Of a stretch of 64,000 nt of DNA, positions 24,451 to 37,200 are shown piece by piece (the stretch's first letter is position 1; each line of letters begins with the position of its first letter). Position numbers and translations under genes: made by a program. Source of the stretch: Molossus alvarezi (taxonomy: Eukaryota; Chordata; Mammalia; Chiroptera; Molossidae); assembly GCA_037176705.1 (NCBI GenBank), contig CM073899.1, positions 7,812,001 to 7,876,000 of the forward strand, given 5' to 3'. The notes beneath the pieces were generated by a model, which saw only the letters and a list, made by a program, of their open reading frames with translations, did no database searches and was not told where the DNA came from.

Positions 24451-24837
24451 TATAAAGATGACTTATTTCTTACTCTATTTCACTCATTGTGGTTGATGTA
24501 ATTGGCATACACTGCCTAGCTCTTAAAAATTCCAAAGGCTCTGTGAGGTTATTATGAACTTGAAGTTAAACTATGGTGGACTCACTATTGTATACAAGCC
24601 CTTATTTTCCAGCTAGTATTAAAGATCAAATTTCATTGCCTCACAAACATGATGGAACCATATCCAATACAACACTGATAAATGTACCATTATGGAGAAA
24701 ATATGATACACTAAGTTCAAATAATGAAAGACTAAGAACTTAAAATATTTAAATTGGTGATTAACTTTCTATAAAGGTATACCTTGAATCAACACTCAGA
24801 TCTGTAAAGTGATGAAATTAGCAATCTATTTATTTTG
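24451..24837. other. Unique DNA
   Basis: No gene or repeat recognised. Confidence 0.45.
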
Positions 24838-25077
24838 TTATTTTTAATCCTCAGCCAAAGATATTTTTCTGTTTATCTTCAGATAGAGCAGAAGGGAGGG
24901 AGAGAAAGAGAAACATTGATGTGAGAGAGACACATTGACTGGTTGCCTCCTGCACAACCCCTACCAGGGTGGGGGACAAACCACAACCGAGGTATGTGCC
25001 CTTGACTGAGAATTGAACCCGAGTCTCATTGGTATGCAGGCTGATGCTCTGAGCACTGGGCCAAACCGTCCAGGGCA
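24838..25077 (-). mobile_element. Ves: Ves SINE (long form), diverged
   Basis: Reads back from 'gccctggacggtttggccca' through 'gggttcaattctcagtcaag' and the 'gtctctctcacatcaatgtt' part to 'gaggattaaaaa'. The target-site duplication is unclear. Confidence 0.88.
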
Positions 25078-25127
25078 TTGTTGATAATTTTAAAAGGCAA
25101 CACAACTGGAAAAGTTTACACTATGTG

Positions 25128-25331
25128 ACAGACCTGTACTTCCTCGTAGAACTTTCTGTGATGTTGGAATGAGTCTGTGCACTGCCTTACATGCAGTTCT
25201 TAGAAATTCTTGAAGTGCAGCCTATACAACTCATTAACTGAATTTTAATTAAAAAAATTTAGTTAGCTTAAATTTAAATTTAATAGCCACATGTGGCTGG
25301 TATCTACTGTATTGGGCAGTGCAGCTCTAGA
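25128..25331. mobile_element. hAT-type MITE (MER/Charlie-like)
   Basis: Old non-coding DNA transposon. The left part has 'tagaactttctgtgatgttg' and the right part has 'aatagccacatgtggctggt' and 'tattgggcagtgcagctcta', as in common mammalian hAT MITEs. I could not define an 8-bp target duplication, so the exact ends are approximate. Confidence 0.7.
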
Positions 25332-25830
25332 CAGGAAATGAGATTTAAAAAGAAAGATGGTTTAAAAATGAGGTGCACATCAGCATGTAATGAGATACGC
25401 AGTTTCCTACTGGGTGACACAGAGTAGGGATATATCCTTCATGACAATCATAGGAAAAAATACCCATGCAGAAAATTAACTTCTGCCAGCTACCAGGATA
25501 ACCTAACCACTCTTAGCCAGAGCTGAATATTATCTATGTCTTAAGCTGTTCTACAGGATGAAATGAGAACCTCCTTTAGGCTCACATTGCTTATAATCCC
25601 CTGAAGGTTTTGGAGAACAGAAGTCTGTATTTCCTGACCACATTCTGGTGACTGACTGACATTATGGGGACATCCCACAGGGTGGTGTGGAGATACTGTG
25701 TGCCAAAGATGCTCGGTAGATTAGAAATTCAAGTTAGCTACCAAAAGCTTCCAAAGTTCCCGGTGAGCTTTGGAAACTTACAAAGACAACTTGTTTATAT
25801 CTACTGAAACTTTACTCTTAGGGTAATGCA
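25332..25830. other. Unique DNA
   Basis: No gene or repeat recognised. Confidence 0.4.
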
Positions 25831-26690
25831 CACTGATATACTAATACACACCCATGTAGCGGGCATCACCATGATCAAGACAAACATTTGCATCACAGAA
25901 AACATTCCCATTCCTCTTTGACATCAATCCTTTCTCCTTGTCCTCAAGAATATACTTATCTGCTCTGGTCACTGTGAATTAGTTTTGCCCATTCTAAAAC
26001 TTCATAGAAATGAAATTATTGTTTATGGTCCTTTGGGTCTGACTTCTTCAAGTAAGCATTATGCTTTGAGTTTCATTCATGTGTATGTGTAAAAGTAGTT
26101 CATTCTTATTTCTTACTGATGGTTTACCCTTCATGACTATACTGTACCACATTCTTTATTTGTTCATATATTGATGAACATTTCTGTTATTTATAGTTCT
26201 GGGTTATAATGTGTACAAATACAAGTTTTGTGTGTGCATGTATGTGTGCATTTGCAAACATGTACACAATCACCTGTGTGTGTGTGTGTGTTTTTAAATA
26301 TGTTTTATTGATTTTTTTAGAGAGCAAGGAAGGGAGAGAGAGAGAGAAACATCGATGAGAGAGAGAAACATCAATCGGCTGCCCCCTGAACGCCCCCTAC
26401 TGGAGACTAAGCCCACAATCCAGGCATGTGCCCTGACCGGAAATCAAACCAGGACCTCTCTACCCACTGAGCCACACCTGCCAGGTATCACCTGTGGTTT
26501 TCAATGCTCTTGAGTTAATACCTGAGAATATAATTTCTGGGGTGCATGGTAAAATCTTTATTTTGTTGAAAACTGTCAACAAATTAGAGAATTTTAATTA
26601 TTTGAGCTGCAATTCAATGTAATATTTAATAAATCCTACTCTTCTATTTTAGGAATATTTATTTATCCTTCTCATAGAAGTGTTATTTTA
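25831..26690 (-). mobile_element. Old L1 3' region, minus strand, with a SINE
   Basis: Diverged L1M-type sequence: 'ttcatagaaatgaaattatt', 'catattgatgaacatttctg', and after the SINE 'cttgagttaatacctgagaa' and 'ctggggtgcatggtaaaatc'. No frame is left. Confidence 0.65.
26291..26486 (-). mobile_element. Ves: Ves SINE in old L1
   Basis: The centre reads 'atcaatcggctgccccctga' on the plus strand. It has a 10-bp target-site duplication, atcacctgtg, at 26269-26278 and 26487-26496. A short (TG)n run at 26275-26292 lies at its tail. Confidence 0.88.
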
Positions 26691-28435
26691 TATTTTATTA
26701 TTATGGTTTTCTATTATGGTTTGTTTTGCCTATACCTTTTAATAGATAGTGACTATATTATGAATGCAGATGTGATATAAAATAATAAAACTGCAACCAA
26801 ACACCCAGTCTTGTGCCACTTATAGTTTTTGATCCTATTAAAATAAAAATACTTTTATTTGTAAGATATGTATTTATACAATTTTAAAGAATAACTTATA
26901 GTTTCTGAAGCATTTTCACTGATATCACATAATTTCACTGGTACTTCATTTCACTGGTACTTCGTTAATTTTATTGTATACACTAATACAGAGTTATTAG
27001 ACATAACATATAGTTGTATTTTGTATAACTAACACCAAAAAAGTCAGTCCATTTCCCAATAAAGGATAATAGTGATATTAAGTGCTATGCCTTTAATTAA
27101 TATGATTTGGCAGAAACCCTAAGGTTTCGCCACAAAGCCCTTCCACAGTGTCAGACGCAGGCACTGCCAGGTGGCTTTCCCACTTTGCTGCAGAGAAACC
27201 ACGGCTGCTCGTCTTTGACACAGGGAACTGTCTCAGGAGATGCGGGCAGGATCATTACATGACTTGCTGGGAAGTCTTCAGGTTGTTCAAGAGGCAGCAG
27301 GCTCAGCGGGTTATTGAGGAATGCCCTCCTTCCCGGCAGCTGGCTAACTGTTACCTCAAAGACGCCTGTTTTCTCTTGGCTCCCATCACTAAATAGTATC
27401 ATATTCACATTTTGGGGTTTAAAAGCTTCAGCTGCCGGCAATTTACAGACATTTCAAAGGCAAACACATTCTGTACGAGCTTCAAATAAACACAATTACT
27501 TGTCTTACCAAACAATCACCACCACATTCATCAGCTTCCTTCTTAATTTGTATTTGCTACTGCACAAACGATTTTGGTCATTTCTTCAGTGCTTCCTTTC
27601 TTTGTTTTCATCTGAACATTCAGTCAGGAAATTGGACAAATCCACTTGTCTTTCTAATTTACATGTGGGATGTTTTGCACAAAGTATATATTAAAAGTTT
27701 TAAAGTTAATAATGTTAAAAAGAAAAACTTCAATTTTAAGATATCTTACATAGTTGGAAGTTACACAAATGCCTTGAATTAATTTATATAAAATGAGATT
27801 AAGGATTATTTTCTCTCATTTTTCTTCTTCATTTCATGTTTGCCTTATTATTACTTATAAAAATGCTACATTTGTCAGAGCCCAAGCAGCAGGACCAAGC
27901 ATGGGAAAGTTGTCTCTGTTAGGACAGGACCAGAAGAACTTTCTAGGCCTTTGACACTCTTACTCTTAGAAATCTCATTCCTATGATATTAAATTCTTTA
28001 AATTCATTCCATCCTACATTAAACTAGAATTCATATACCATTATTTAAGAGTTGAATTGCAGTAACTATTTGGCATAATAAAATATGATATAGACATTTA
28101 ATTAAAGATTAGTTAATTTTTGTGGTTTTCTACTTGTATTTTGGAGCCTTTGAGTGCCCCCCCCCACCCCATACTCTTAAAAAATCTTGTTGGTCCACGG
28201 TTCTGTGTTACTTAAAGCCTAATGGAAACACAAGCTCTAAGGAAGACTGCCAGGAAAAAGATGGACATCGAGACCCACCTGACCCACCTGAAGAGATCAG
28301 GAGGTGCTTCTCTTGTTTTTCTATCTTTGATCTCAGGCATTACTTGCTTGAGGACTTTTAATTTGAAACAATCACCTCTGTTTGTTTGTTTCTTTCTTTC
28401 TTCTTTTTTTCTTTCTTAATAAAGCAATTTTATTG
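26691..28435. other. Unique DNA
   Basis: AT-rich, with a more GC-rich stretch at 27120-27440. Frames of 82-126 codons there overlap on both strands and show no domain. No repeat recognised. Confidence 0.45.
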
Positions 28436-28900
28436 TAAAAACCATATTTCATGTATTATCTTAAATATTTTAACGTGTACAGTCAATGGCATTATGTACA
28501 TTCATACTGTTGTGTGACCATCACCATCAAACATCTCCAGAACTCTTCAACTTGTGAAACTAAAACTCTGTATCCATCAAACAATTGTTCCCCACCCCCC
28601 TCCCTCCAGTCTCTTGAAACTACCATTCTACCCTCTGTTTCTATGACTCCTAGGTACCTTACATAAGTGGAATCATAATGATTTGTCTCTTGTGACTGGT
28701 TTATCTCACTTAACATAATATCTTCAAGGTTCATCAATGTTGCAACATATGTCAGGTTTACTTCCTTTTAAAGGTTGAATAATACTCCCTTGTATGCATA
28801 TACACATTTTGCTTATTTATTCCTCTGTTGTTAGATACTGTGTTGCTTTCACATTTGGGCTATTGTAAATAGTGCTGAAATGTTTGTAGCTATAAATCCC
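28436..28900 (-). mobile_element. Old L1 3' end, minus strand
   Basis: Reverse L1 3'UTR and ORF2 C-terminus: 'tgtgtgaccatcaccatcaa', 'taccttacataagtggaatc', 'atctcacttaacataatatc' and 'cacatttgggctattgtaaa'. It joins near 28900 to an endonuclease-region piece, so the reverse transcriptase part is missing. Confidence 0.78.
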
Positions 28901-30010
28901 CCCCTTAGAACTGCTTTTGCTATTTTACATAAATTTTGGGATGTTGAGTTTTTATTTTCATTCATCTCTAAGTATTTTTTAATTTCCCTGGTGATTTCTT
29001 CTTTGATCCATTGATTGATTAAGAGTATATGGTTTAATTTTCACAAATTTGTGATTTTCTAGTTTCCTTTCTGTTACTGATTTCTAACTTCATCTTGAAA
29101 TCCAAGAAGATACTTTCTATGATACATATATTTTTAAATCTATTGAGGATTAACTTTTCACCTTATATAACATCTGAATATCTAGAGTATCTCATGTGAA
29201 TTGGGGAAGGATGTGTATGACATTGTTGTTGACTACAGTCCTGTATGTGTCTGTCAGATCTAGTTGTTTTATTTTATCATATCTCCATCACTGAGAACTG
29301 GATATTAAAATTTCCAACTATTATCATGGGAATGTCTGTCCCTTCAATTCTATCAATTTTGACTTCATATATTTTGATGGTCTGTTATTATGTATGTAAT
29401 TATTAATAATTGTTATATATTTTTCCTGTATTAAACCTTTATAAAGAGACAATCTTCTTCTTTGTCCCTTGTAGTCTTTTTTATGTAAACTCTATTTTGT
29501 CTTTTATAGCTATCCTGCTTTCTTTTGGTAGTGATTTGCCAATGCATGTATTTATCCATCCTTTCACTTCAAATCTATCTGTGTCTTTGAATTTAAAGTG
29601 ATTCATTTGTAGATATAAGTATAGTTGGATTATATTTTTTATTAATCCATTCTGCTAACCTCTGTCTTTTGATTTAAAGTTTAATCTATTTACATTTAAA
29701 ATAATTATTGATGAAGAGAAACTTCTATCATTTTGTTATTTGTTTTCTAAATGCCTTCTAGCATTTTTGTCCCTCATTTATTGTTACTACTTTTTTTGTG
29801 TGTTGATTGATTTTTTTCCTAGGAAAATATTTTATCCCCTTCTCATTTACCTATTTTTTTGGGTAAATTCTATAACTATTTCTTTGTGATTACCATGGGG
29901 ATTACATCTAACATCTTAAAGTTAAAACACTCTGATTTTGATTTATCCTATTTTAACCTCAAAAACATACAAAATCTCTGCTTCTTTACAGCTACATCTC
30001 AACCACTGGT
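28901..30010 (-). mobile_element. Old L1/HAL1-like 5' half of ORF2, minus strand
   Basis: Reverse complement of the endonuclease region and sequence upstream of it: 'agaactgcttttgctatttt' (28908), 'tttgatccattgattgatta' (29002), 'ctgctttcttttggtagtga' (29515) and 'gtgattaccatggggattac' (29886). Being joined directly to the ORF2 C-terminus at 28900, the original element lacked the reverse transcriptase or lost it later. Diverged, with no open frame. Confidence 0.65.
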
Positions 30011-30239
30011 GTCAGAATACTGCATCTTCAGACACAGTGTGCACAAAAGAAAAAGTAATACTTTTTAATGCATCCCTTTTAAAATTATGTAGAAAACAAA
30101 TGTAGAGTAATAATCCAAATACAGCCTTAGGCTAATATACTTTAAATATATTCTTAAATGTGTTAGTCTTGGGATACAAGTAGGTTTAAGATATTCAAGT
30201 TAATAAATTTGTAGTAACACATTTATAAAAGTAATGATA

Positions 30240-31260
30240 AATATTATATCATTATCTTAATAGATGCAGAAAAAAACATTTGATAACATTCAACATTGTT
30301 TCATAATAAAAAAGTCTCAACAAATTAGGTATAACAAGAACGTATTATAACAATAAAATCGTCATATATGACAAATCCACAGATAATATGCTCAATGGTA
30401 AAAGGTTGAAAGTTTTTTTGCCAAGATCAGAAAAAAGGCAAGAGTGTCCATTTCCACGCTCTTATGAAATATAGTACTGAAAGTTGTAGCCAGAGCAATT
30501 AGACAAAAAAGGCATCCACATCAAAAAGGAAGAAATAAAATTGTCTCTGTTTGGTGTTGACATGATCTTGTATATGGAAAATCCTAGAATATACCAAACA
30601 CCATTAAAATCTATAAACAAACTCAGTGACGCCTCAGGAAACAAAATCAGCATACAAAAATTGTTATTTTTCTATATATTAACAATGTACTACATTTAAA
30701 CAAAACCACATTTACAATAGCATCAAGAATAATAAAATAGAAATAAATTTAATCAACAAAGTAAAAGAAATGTATCTCCCAATCTAAATTGCATTGGTAA
30801 AAGAAATGGATAAAGACACAAACAGATGGAAAGATAGCTTGTATTCATAGATTGGAATAATTAACATTAATATGTTTAAACTATTCAAATCCACCTATTG
30901 ATTCCAGATTCAATACAATCCTTATCAAAACCTTAATGGCATTTTTCACAGAAATAGAAAAAGTTATCTTAAAATTTGTATGAAATCACAAAAGACTACA
31001 TTAGCCAAATCAATTTTAATCAAGAAGAATAAAGGTGGAGTCATCACATGTCCATCACATGATACCACATTATACGACACAGAAATAGAGAGCTATATAG
31101 TAGTGTTACAAAGTAAACACATAGACCAATGGAATAGAATTAATAGCCCAGAAATAAATCCACGCATAGATAGTCAAATATTTGGTAGCGGGGGCCAAGA
31201 ATACTCAATAAGGGAAAGATTGTCTCTTCAATAAATGGTATTGAGATACACAGACTTCCA
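30240..31260 (+). pseudogene. Old L1 ORF2 reverse transcriptase fragment
   Basis: Diverged copy of the reverse transcriptase domain running from the 'DAEKNI' region (30260) to 'RDRLSLQ..W' (31240). The catalytic motif FADDM reads FGVDM at 30550-30564, so two of its residues have changed. The segment 'HIDQWNRINSPEINP' remains in frame at about 31110-31160. The strand is opposite to that of the L1 piece immediately upstream. Confidence 0.8.
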
Positions 31261-31379
31261 CTAAAAAAAAGGAGAACTAGTAAATGCTTTGCTCTTCTCC
31301 TCTCGTTACCATATACAGATTAAAACTAAGTTATAGAATAACCATCATTGAGGACCACCTGAAGACTAACTGAACAGAA

Positions 31380-32320
31380 TTCATTTAACTAAAGAAACAA
31401 AGAAGAAGCCACATCAAGCCTGGTAAGAGAGGCAGACATGCAGAATGGGCAGGTCCCACAACCACGTTGTGTGGTTAAGAAACAGGAGCTATTCTCGTCT
31501 GTGGAGGTTCCCTGGAAGACTGGGCATTCCAGTCCTAGACCTGGTTTCTGAGCCTGTGGCTGCAACACCACGAGGAAAAGTCCCCATACATCTAGCTGTG
31601 AAAGTCCATGGGAACCGTGGCTGAGCGAGGCAGAGGGCTGCTGGAAACGCAGGCCTTGTATGTCTTAAAAGGCCCAAGCAGAGATTCACTAACTTACAAA
31701 ATCACTCACTCTGAGCTCCAGCTCTGGGATAGCAGTTCGAAAACAGCAGGGACATACAGGAAAAGCTGAATTGACTAGCTTCAAGGTGAGGGCTGGAGCA
31801 GAAAACAGCTTTCTCTTGGAACAATCGTGCTGGCAGACACCACTGCTTCTCTGTGGGGCCCTCCTCTTGCCCAGTCAGCAGGGGTAGATCTGCTCTGCAC
31901 CACATCTGAGCTCTTCATTATCTTGGCTCTTCATTCATCCTGCCATCATTCATCCTGCCATGGTGATTCCCTGAAACTCCACTCCACCCAGCCTTTTTCC
32001 AGGCCTGAAAGAACCCCAGTGGTTTTCCACATCAGTAGTCTTCATTGGCTCATGCTACAGACTTTCCTAAAATATCTCAAAGGTCCACAAATTCACCAAA
32101 AGTGGCGGCTGGCTTTGGCATGCCCCATATGTTTTGCTAAGCAGCCCCAAGCCCAGCACTAGTGGCAGCTGGTCTTTTTTTCTGGTATAACTTCTTCCAG
32201 GTGCCTCTAAGCCCAGCACCTGTGGTGATCAACTGCAGATCACTTTATAGTTCCTTCCAGGTGGCTCAAGGCTGGCCACAGGCAGTGGCTAACTTTACAG
32301 TTCAGAGGAATTGGCATGAA
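31380..32320 (+). mobile_element. L1 5'UTR-like, GC-richer segment
   Basis: Similar in order and wording to the 5'UTR of the half-L1 at 44850-46213: 'ggtgattccctgaaactcca' against 'ggtgattccctaaggcccca', 'tttcctaaaatatctcaaag' against 'tttcctaaaatctctcaaag', and 'gatcactttatagttcctt' against 'gatcactttgtagcttatg'. It would contain the internal promoter of that L1 type. It runs directly into a reverse transcriptase piece, so ORF1 and the endonuclease are missing. Confidence 0.7.
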
Positions 32321-32498
32321 ATATTCAAAGTAATAAAAAATTATTGGACAATATCCCTGTTGAACATACATGCAAAAGTCCTCAAAATGTAACAAACCAA
32401 AGTTAGTAACACAGTCAAAATATAATATACAATAATCAAGTGAAATGAATACTTGGGATGCAAGACTGGTTCAATATTTGAAAATCTCAAGAAAAATA
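32321..32498 (+). pseudogene. Older L1 reverse transcriptase, left part
   Basis: Contains the region 'ttggacaatatccctgttga' to 'gggatgcaagactggttcaa', the start of the L1 reverse transcriptase. It is interrupted by the full-size L1 at 32499-38393 and resumes at 38394. An imperfect duplication 'tttgaaaatctcaagaa' / 'tctgcaaatctcataaa' (32476-32492 / 38395-38411) marks the insertion. Confidence 0.75.
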
Positions 32499-33330
32499 GT
32501 GGCAAGAGTGAATGGAAGCTACACAGACCATCTCTCAGGACCAAACTGGAATTACCACAAAAATAATGACAAATCGTCAGGAAAAGGCAACAAACAGAAA
32601 AGCAACTTGGAGGACCACACAACCAGGGACACTGACTCAATCCTGGTAGGCTTGCGAGGACCAGAGAAGGGGCCTGGGAGAGCATGGTCAGCAGGGGCCT
32701 TAGCTGGGATCAGTGGCCTTAGCTGTGAGCTATGCCCTCGGGTTAAACTCCCAAGCAGCTCCACAGCGCAGAGCCAGGATAGACGCTAAAATAGCCACAG
32801 CCACTCACCTTGGGCTCTGGCAGAGGGAAGGCAGACTGGACTGGAATTGTGTGGAGACACTCAGGATTTGGAGGGTGCTCAGAGTTTTTGCTGAATTGCA
32901 GCCACTCAGGAATGTGGTCATCTTACTGCTTCCCAGGGCTCTGGGGAGAAGTGGCAGCCCCTCCCTCAGAAATTCGGCCTGACCCAAGTGGGCCATTGAA
33001 ATGCAAATTGAGGCCTATTAACAACCAGCATCTGCCCCACCCTCTGGAAATCCTCTTACACTGAGCACCTGAGGGAGTTTTTCATTCAACTGAGAAGCCA
33101 AGTTTCTTCAGGTAACCGCTACTAATAGCCTCCAGGCAAAAAGCTAGAGGATAACTGTACCATTCCCTGGGCTATCAACTCCAACCAGGAAAGTAAGACT
33201 TGACAGTGGTGTTTAATGTGGGTCCACCCTGGCTCATCCAAACCCAGGAGAGGGAGCAACAAACAGCAGAACACCAACACCCACAGGGAAAATTTGGAAG
33301 GCTCCAAAGCCCACTGTGATAGCCAAAATA

Positions 33331-34228
33331 GTGAAACACAGAAACAAGAGCCAAATTAAAGAACAAGAGACCTCTACCTAAGAGGAGATAAATGAGGAGC
33401 AGTTAAGCAGTTAACAGAACTAGAATTCAGAGCCATGATCTTGAGGAAGCTCAACAGCATGTGTAAGGACATGAGCACTATGAGTAAAGACATAGCAATG
33501 TTGAAAATCAACCAACTGGAAATTAAAAACCACCAAGAAGAAATGAAGAATGACATATCAGAAATAAAGAACACATTGGAGAGTCTAAATAGCAGAGTAG
33601 AGGAAGCTGAGAACTGGATCAGTGAATTAGAAGATAGGGTAAAAATATCAACCAATCAGAAAACCAAAAGGAAAAAGCAATTAAAAAACAGGAAGACAGC
33701 TTAAGACAACTGTGGGACAACTGGAAACGTAATGACATTCCCATCATAGGAGTCCCCAAAGAAGAAGAAAATGAGCAAGGTTTAGAGAATATATTTGAAG
33801 AAATAGTGACAGAAAACTTTCCTAATTTGCTGAAGAAAGAAGGCATTCAAGTTCAAGAAGCACAGAGAGTCCCAAGTAAGAAGAAACCAAACAGGCCCAC
33901 ACCAAGACACATAGCAATCAAAATGCCAAAAATTAAAGATAAAGAGAGAATCCTAAAAGCAGCAAGAGATAAGCAACAGGTTACCTACAAAGGAAACCCC
34001 ATAAGGCTCTCAGCTGACTTCTCAAGAGAAACACGACAGGCCAGAAGTGAATGGCATGAGGTAATCAAGGTCATGAAAAACAAGGATCTGAATCCAAGAC
34101 TACTCTACCCAGCAAGGCTATTATTTAAAACAGAACGTCAAATAAAGAGCTTCCCAGACAAAAAAAGACTAAGGGAATATATTAGCACCAAACCAGCACT
34201 GCAAGAAATGTTAAAAGGACTGCTGTAA
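33331..34228 (+). pseudogene. L1 ORF1 (RNA-binding ORF1p), degraded
   Basis: ORF1p is a trimeric coiled-coil nucleic-acid chaperone that coats L1 RNA. By comparison with the copy at 57033, the start codon here reads GTG at 33331, and a TAA follows at 33376. The coiled coil (MLKINQLEIKNHQEE... to about 33660) is open in one frame. A frameshift near 33690 precedes the RRM and C-terminal domains (open from 33806: ENFPNLL, IQVQEAQRVP, RPTPRHIAIKM, KDKERILKAARDK, ending EMLKGLL). Total about 299 codons, close to the usual length. A 45-bp piece at 33754-33798 recurs inside ORF2. Confidence 0.9.
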
Positions 34229-34273
34229 TTAGCAGGAGAAATAGGAAGAAAAATGTAACCAAACTAAAGAAAA

Positions 34274-37200
34274 ATGGCAATATATAAATACATATCAAGA
34301 ATCACCTCAAATGTAAATAGATTGAATGCTACCATAAAAAGTCACAGAGTAGCTGATTGGATAAGACAGCATGACTCAACTATATGTTGTTTACAAGAGA
34401 CACACCTCAAACAAAAAACTCACATAGGTTGAAAGTGAAGGGACAGAAAAAAATCTTCCAAGCAAATGGAAAGGAAAAAAAAGCCGGGGTAGCAATACTC
34501 ATATCTGATCAAATAGATTTCAAAATGAAGACCATAACTAGAGACAAAGAAGACCACTACATAATATTGAAAGGATCTATCCAACAGGATGCTATGACCT
34601 TGATAAACATATATGTACCCAATATAGGAGCACCAAAATATATTAAAAATCTTCTGGAGGACTTCAAAGAAGAAATCAATAGCAATCCAATCACAGTAGG
34701 GGACTTCAACACCCTGCTGACATTACTGGATAGATCCTTTAGACAAAAAAAATTAGCAAGGAAACAGAGACTCTAAATGAAGCACTAGACCAAAAAGATT
34801 TAATAAATATCTACAGAGAAGTACACCCCAAAACTGCAGAATTCACATTCTTCTCAAGTGCACATGGGATATTCTCAAAGATACACCACATGTTAGGACA
34901 TAATCTAAGTCTCTACAAGTTCAAGAAGACTGAAATCATATCAAGCATCTTCTCTGATCACAATGGAATGAAACTAGAAATCAATTGCAACAAGAACATG
35001 CAAATACATTTGAATACATGGAAGCTAAATAGCATGTTATTAAACAACAAATGGGTCAATGAGGAGATCAAGGAAGAAATTAAAAAATTCCTGGAATCCA
35101 ATGAAAATGAACACACAAGAACACAAAACCTATGGGATACAGTGAAAATAGTTCTGAGAGGAAAGTTCATAGCACTACAGGCCTACCTCAAGAAGCAAGA
35201 AAAATTTCTAATAGACTATCTGACCTCACACCTTCAAGAACTAGAAAGCAAACAAAAAGAAAACCCCAAAGCAAGTAGAAGAAAGAAAATAGTAAGATCC
35301 AAGCAGAAATAAATGACATAGAGACCAAAAAAAAAAAAAAAAAAAAAAAAACAATTCAAAGGATCAATGACACAAAGAGCTGGTTTTTTCAAAAGATAAA
35401 CAAGATTGATGGACCCTTAGCTAGACTCACCAAGGACAAAGAGAAAGATCCCAAATATAGAAAATCAGAAATGAAAGAGGAGAAGTAACAACTGATACCA
35501 CAGAAATACAGAAGGTTGTTAACAACTACTATAAACAATTATATGGCAACAAAATAAAAAACCTAAGCAAAATGGACATATTTCTAGAAACACATAATCC
35601 CCCAAAGAAGAAGAAAATGACAAGGTTTAGAGAATATATTTGACTGGACCAGGAAGAGAGAAAAGTTGAACAGACCAATAACAACACAAGAAATTGAATA
35701 TGTAATCAAGACTTTTCCAGAAAACAAAAGCCCAGGCCTGGATGGCTTCACAGGGGAGTTTTACTGAACATTCAAAGAAGAACTAACACCCATTCTCCTC
35801 ACACTGTTTCAAAAACTTCCAAAGAAGAAAGACTTCCAAACTCATTATATGAGGCCAGCATAATTCTAATTCCAAAATCAGAAAAAGACATTACAAAAAA
35901 AGAAAACTACAGGCCAATATCCCTGATAAACATAGATGCCAAAATCCTAAAGAAATACTAGCAAATCAGATCCAGCAACACATCAAAAAAATTACTCACG
36001 ATGACCAAGTGGGATTCATCCCAGAGATGCAAGGCTGGTACAATATTCGCAAATCAATAAATGTAATACACCACATAAACTAAATGAAGAATAAAAACCA
36101 CATGATCATATCAATAGATGCTGAAAAAGCCCTTGACAAACCCCAGCATCCATTTCTGATAAAAATGCTCAGCAGTGTGGGAATAGAGGGATCATATCTA
36201 GACATAATAAAGGCCATATATGAAAGACTTATAGCAACATCATACTCCATGGGCAAAAACTAAAAGCATTTCTCTTAAGAACAGGAACAAGACAGGGATG
36301 CCCACTTTCGCCACTCTTATTTAACATACTGGAAGTCTTAGCCAGAGCTATCAGATATGAAGAAGAAATAAAAGGGATCCAAATTGGAAAGGAGGAAGTG
36401 AAACTGTCACTATTTGCAGAAGACATGATACTATACGTAGAAAACCCCCAAAGACCCTATCAAAAATCTACTAGACTTAATAAATGAATTTGGCAAAGTA
36501 ACAGGATACAAAATTAATGTCAAGAAATTGATGGCATTTTTATACACCATTGATGAACTCACAGAAAGAGAAACTAAAAAACAATCCCATTTACCATTGC
36601 AGCAAAAAATTAAGATACCAAGGAATAAACTTAACCAATGACATAAAGGACCTATTCTCAGAAAACTACAAGTCATTGAAAAAAGAAATAGGGGAAGATA
36701 TAAAAAAGTGGAAGCACATAACTTCTTCATGGACTGGAAGAATTAACATCATTAAACTGTCCATACTACCAAAAGCAATCTATAGATCCAATGCAATCCC
36801 CATCAAAATACCAATGATGTACTTCACAGAACTAGAACAAATACTTCAAAAGTTCATATGGAACCAAGAAAGACTTCAAATAGCCACAGCAATCTTGAAA
36901 AAAAGAACAAAGTAGGACGGATCACATTACCAGATTTCAGGTTATACTACAAAGCCACTGTAATCAAAACAGCCTGGTACTGGCACAAGAACAGGAAGAT
37001 AGACCAGTGGAACAGAACAGAGAACCCAGAAATGGACCCAAGGAAATATTCTCGATTAATATTTGACAAAGGTGGCAAGAGCATACAGTGGAGTAAAGAC
37101 AGCCTCTTTAATAAATGGTGTTTGGAAAATTGGACAGCTACATGCAAAAAAAAAAAAAATGAAACTACACAATCACCTTACACAATACACAAGAATAAAC

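Noticed and set aside
27314..27694. 126-codon frame as a small protein
   Set aside because: No recognisable domain; overlapping frames occur on the other strand; no start context or codon bias supports it.
31389..32392. Several overlapping 60-111-codon frames
   Set aside because: They lie in L1 5'UTR-like sequence that matches the half-L1 5'UTR and is not expected to code.
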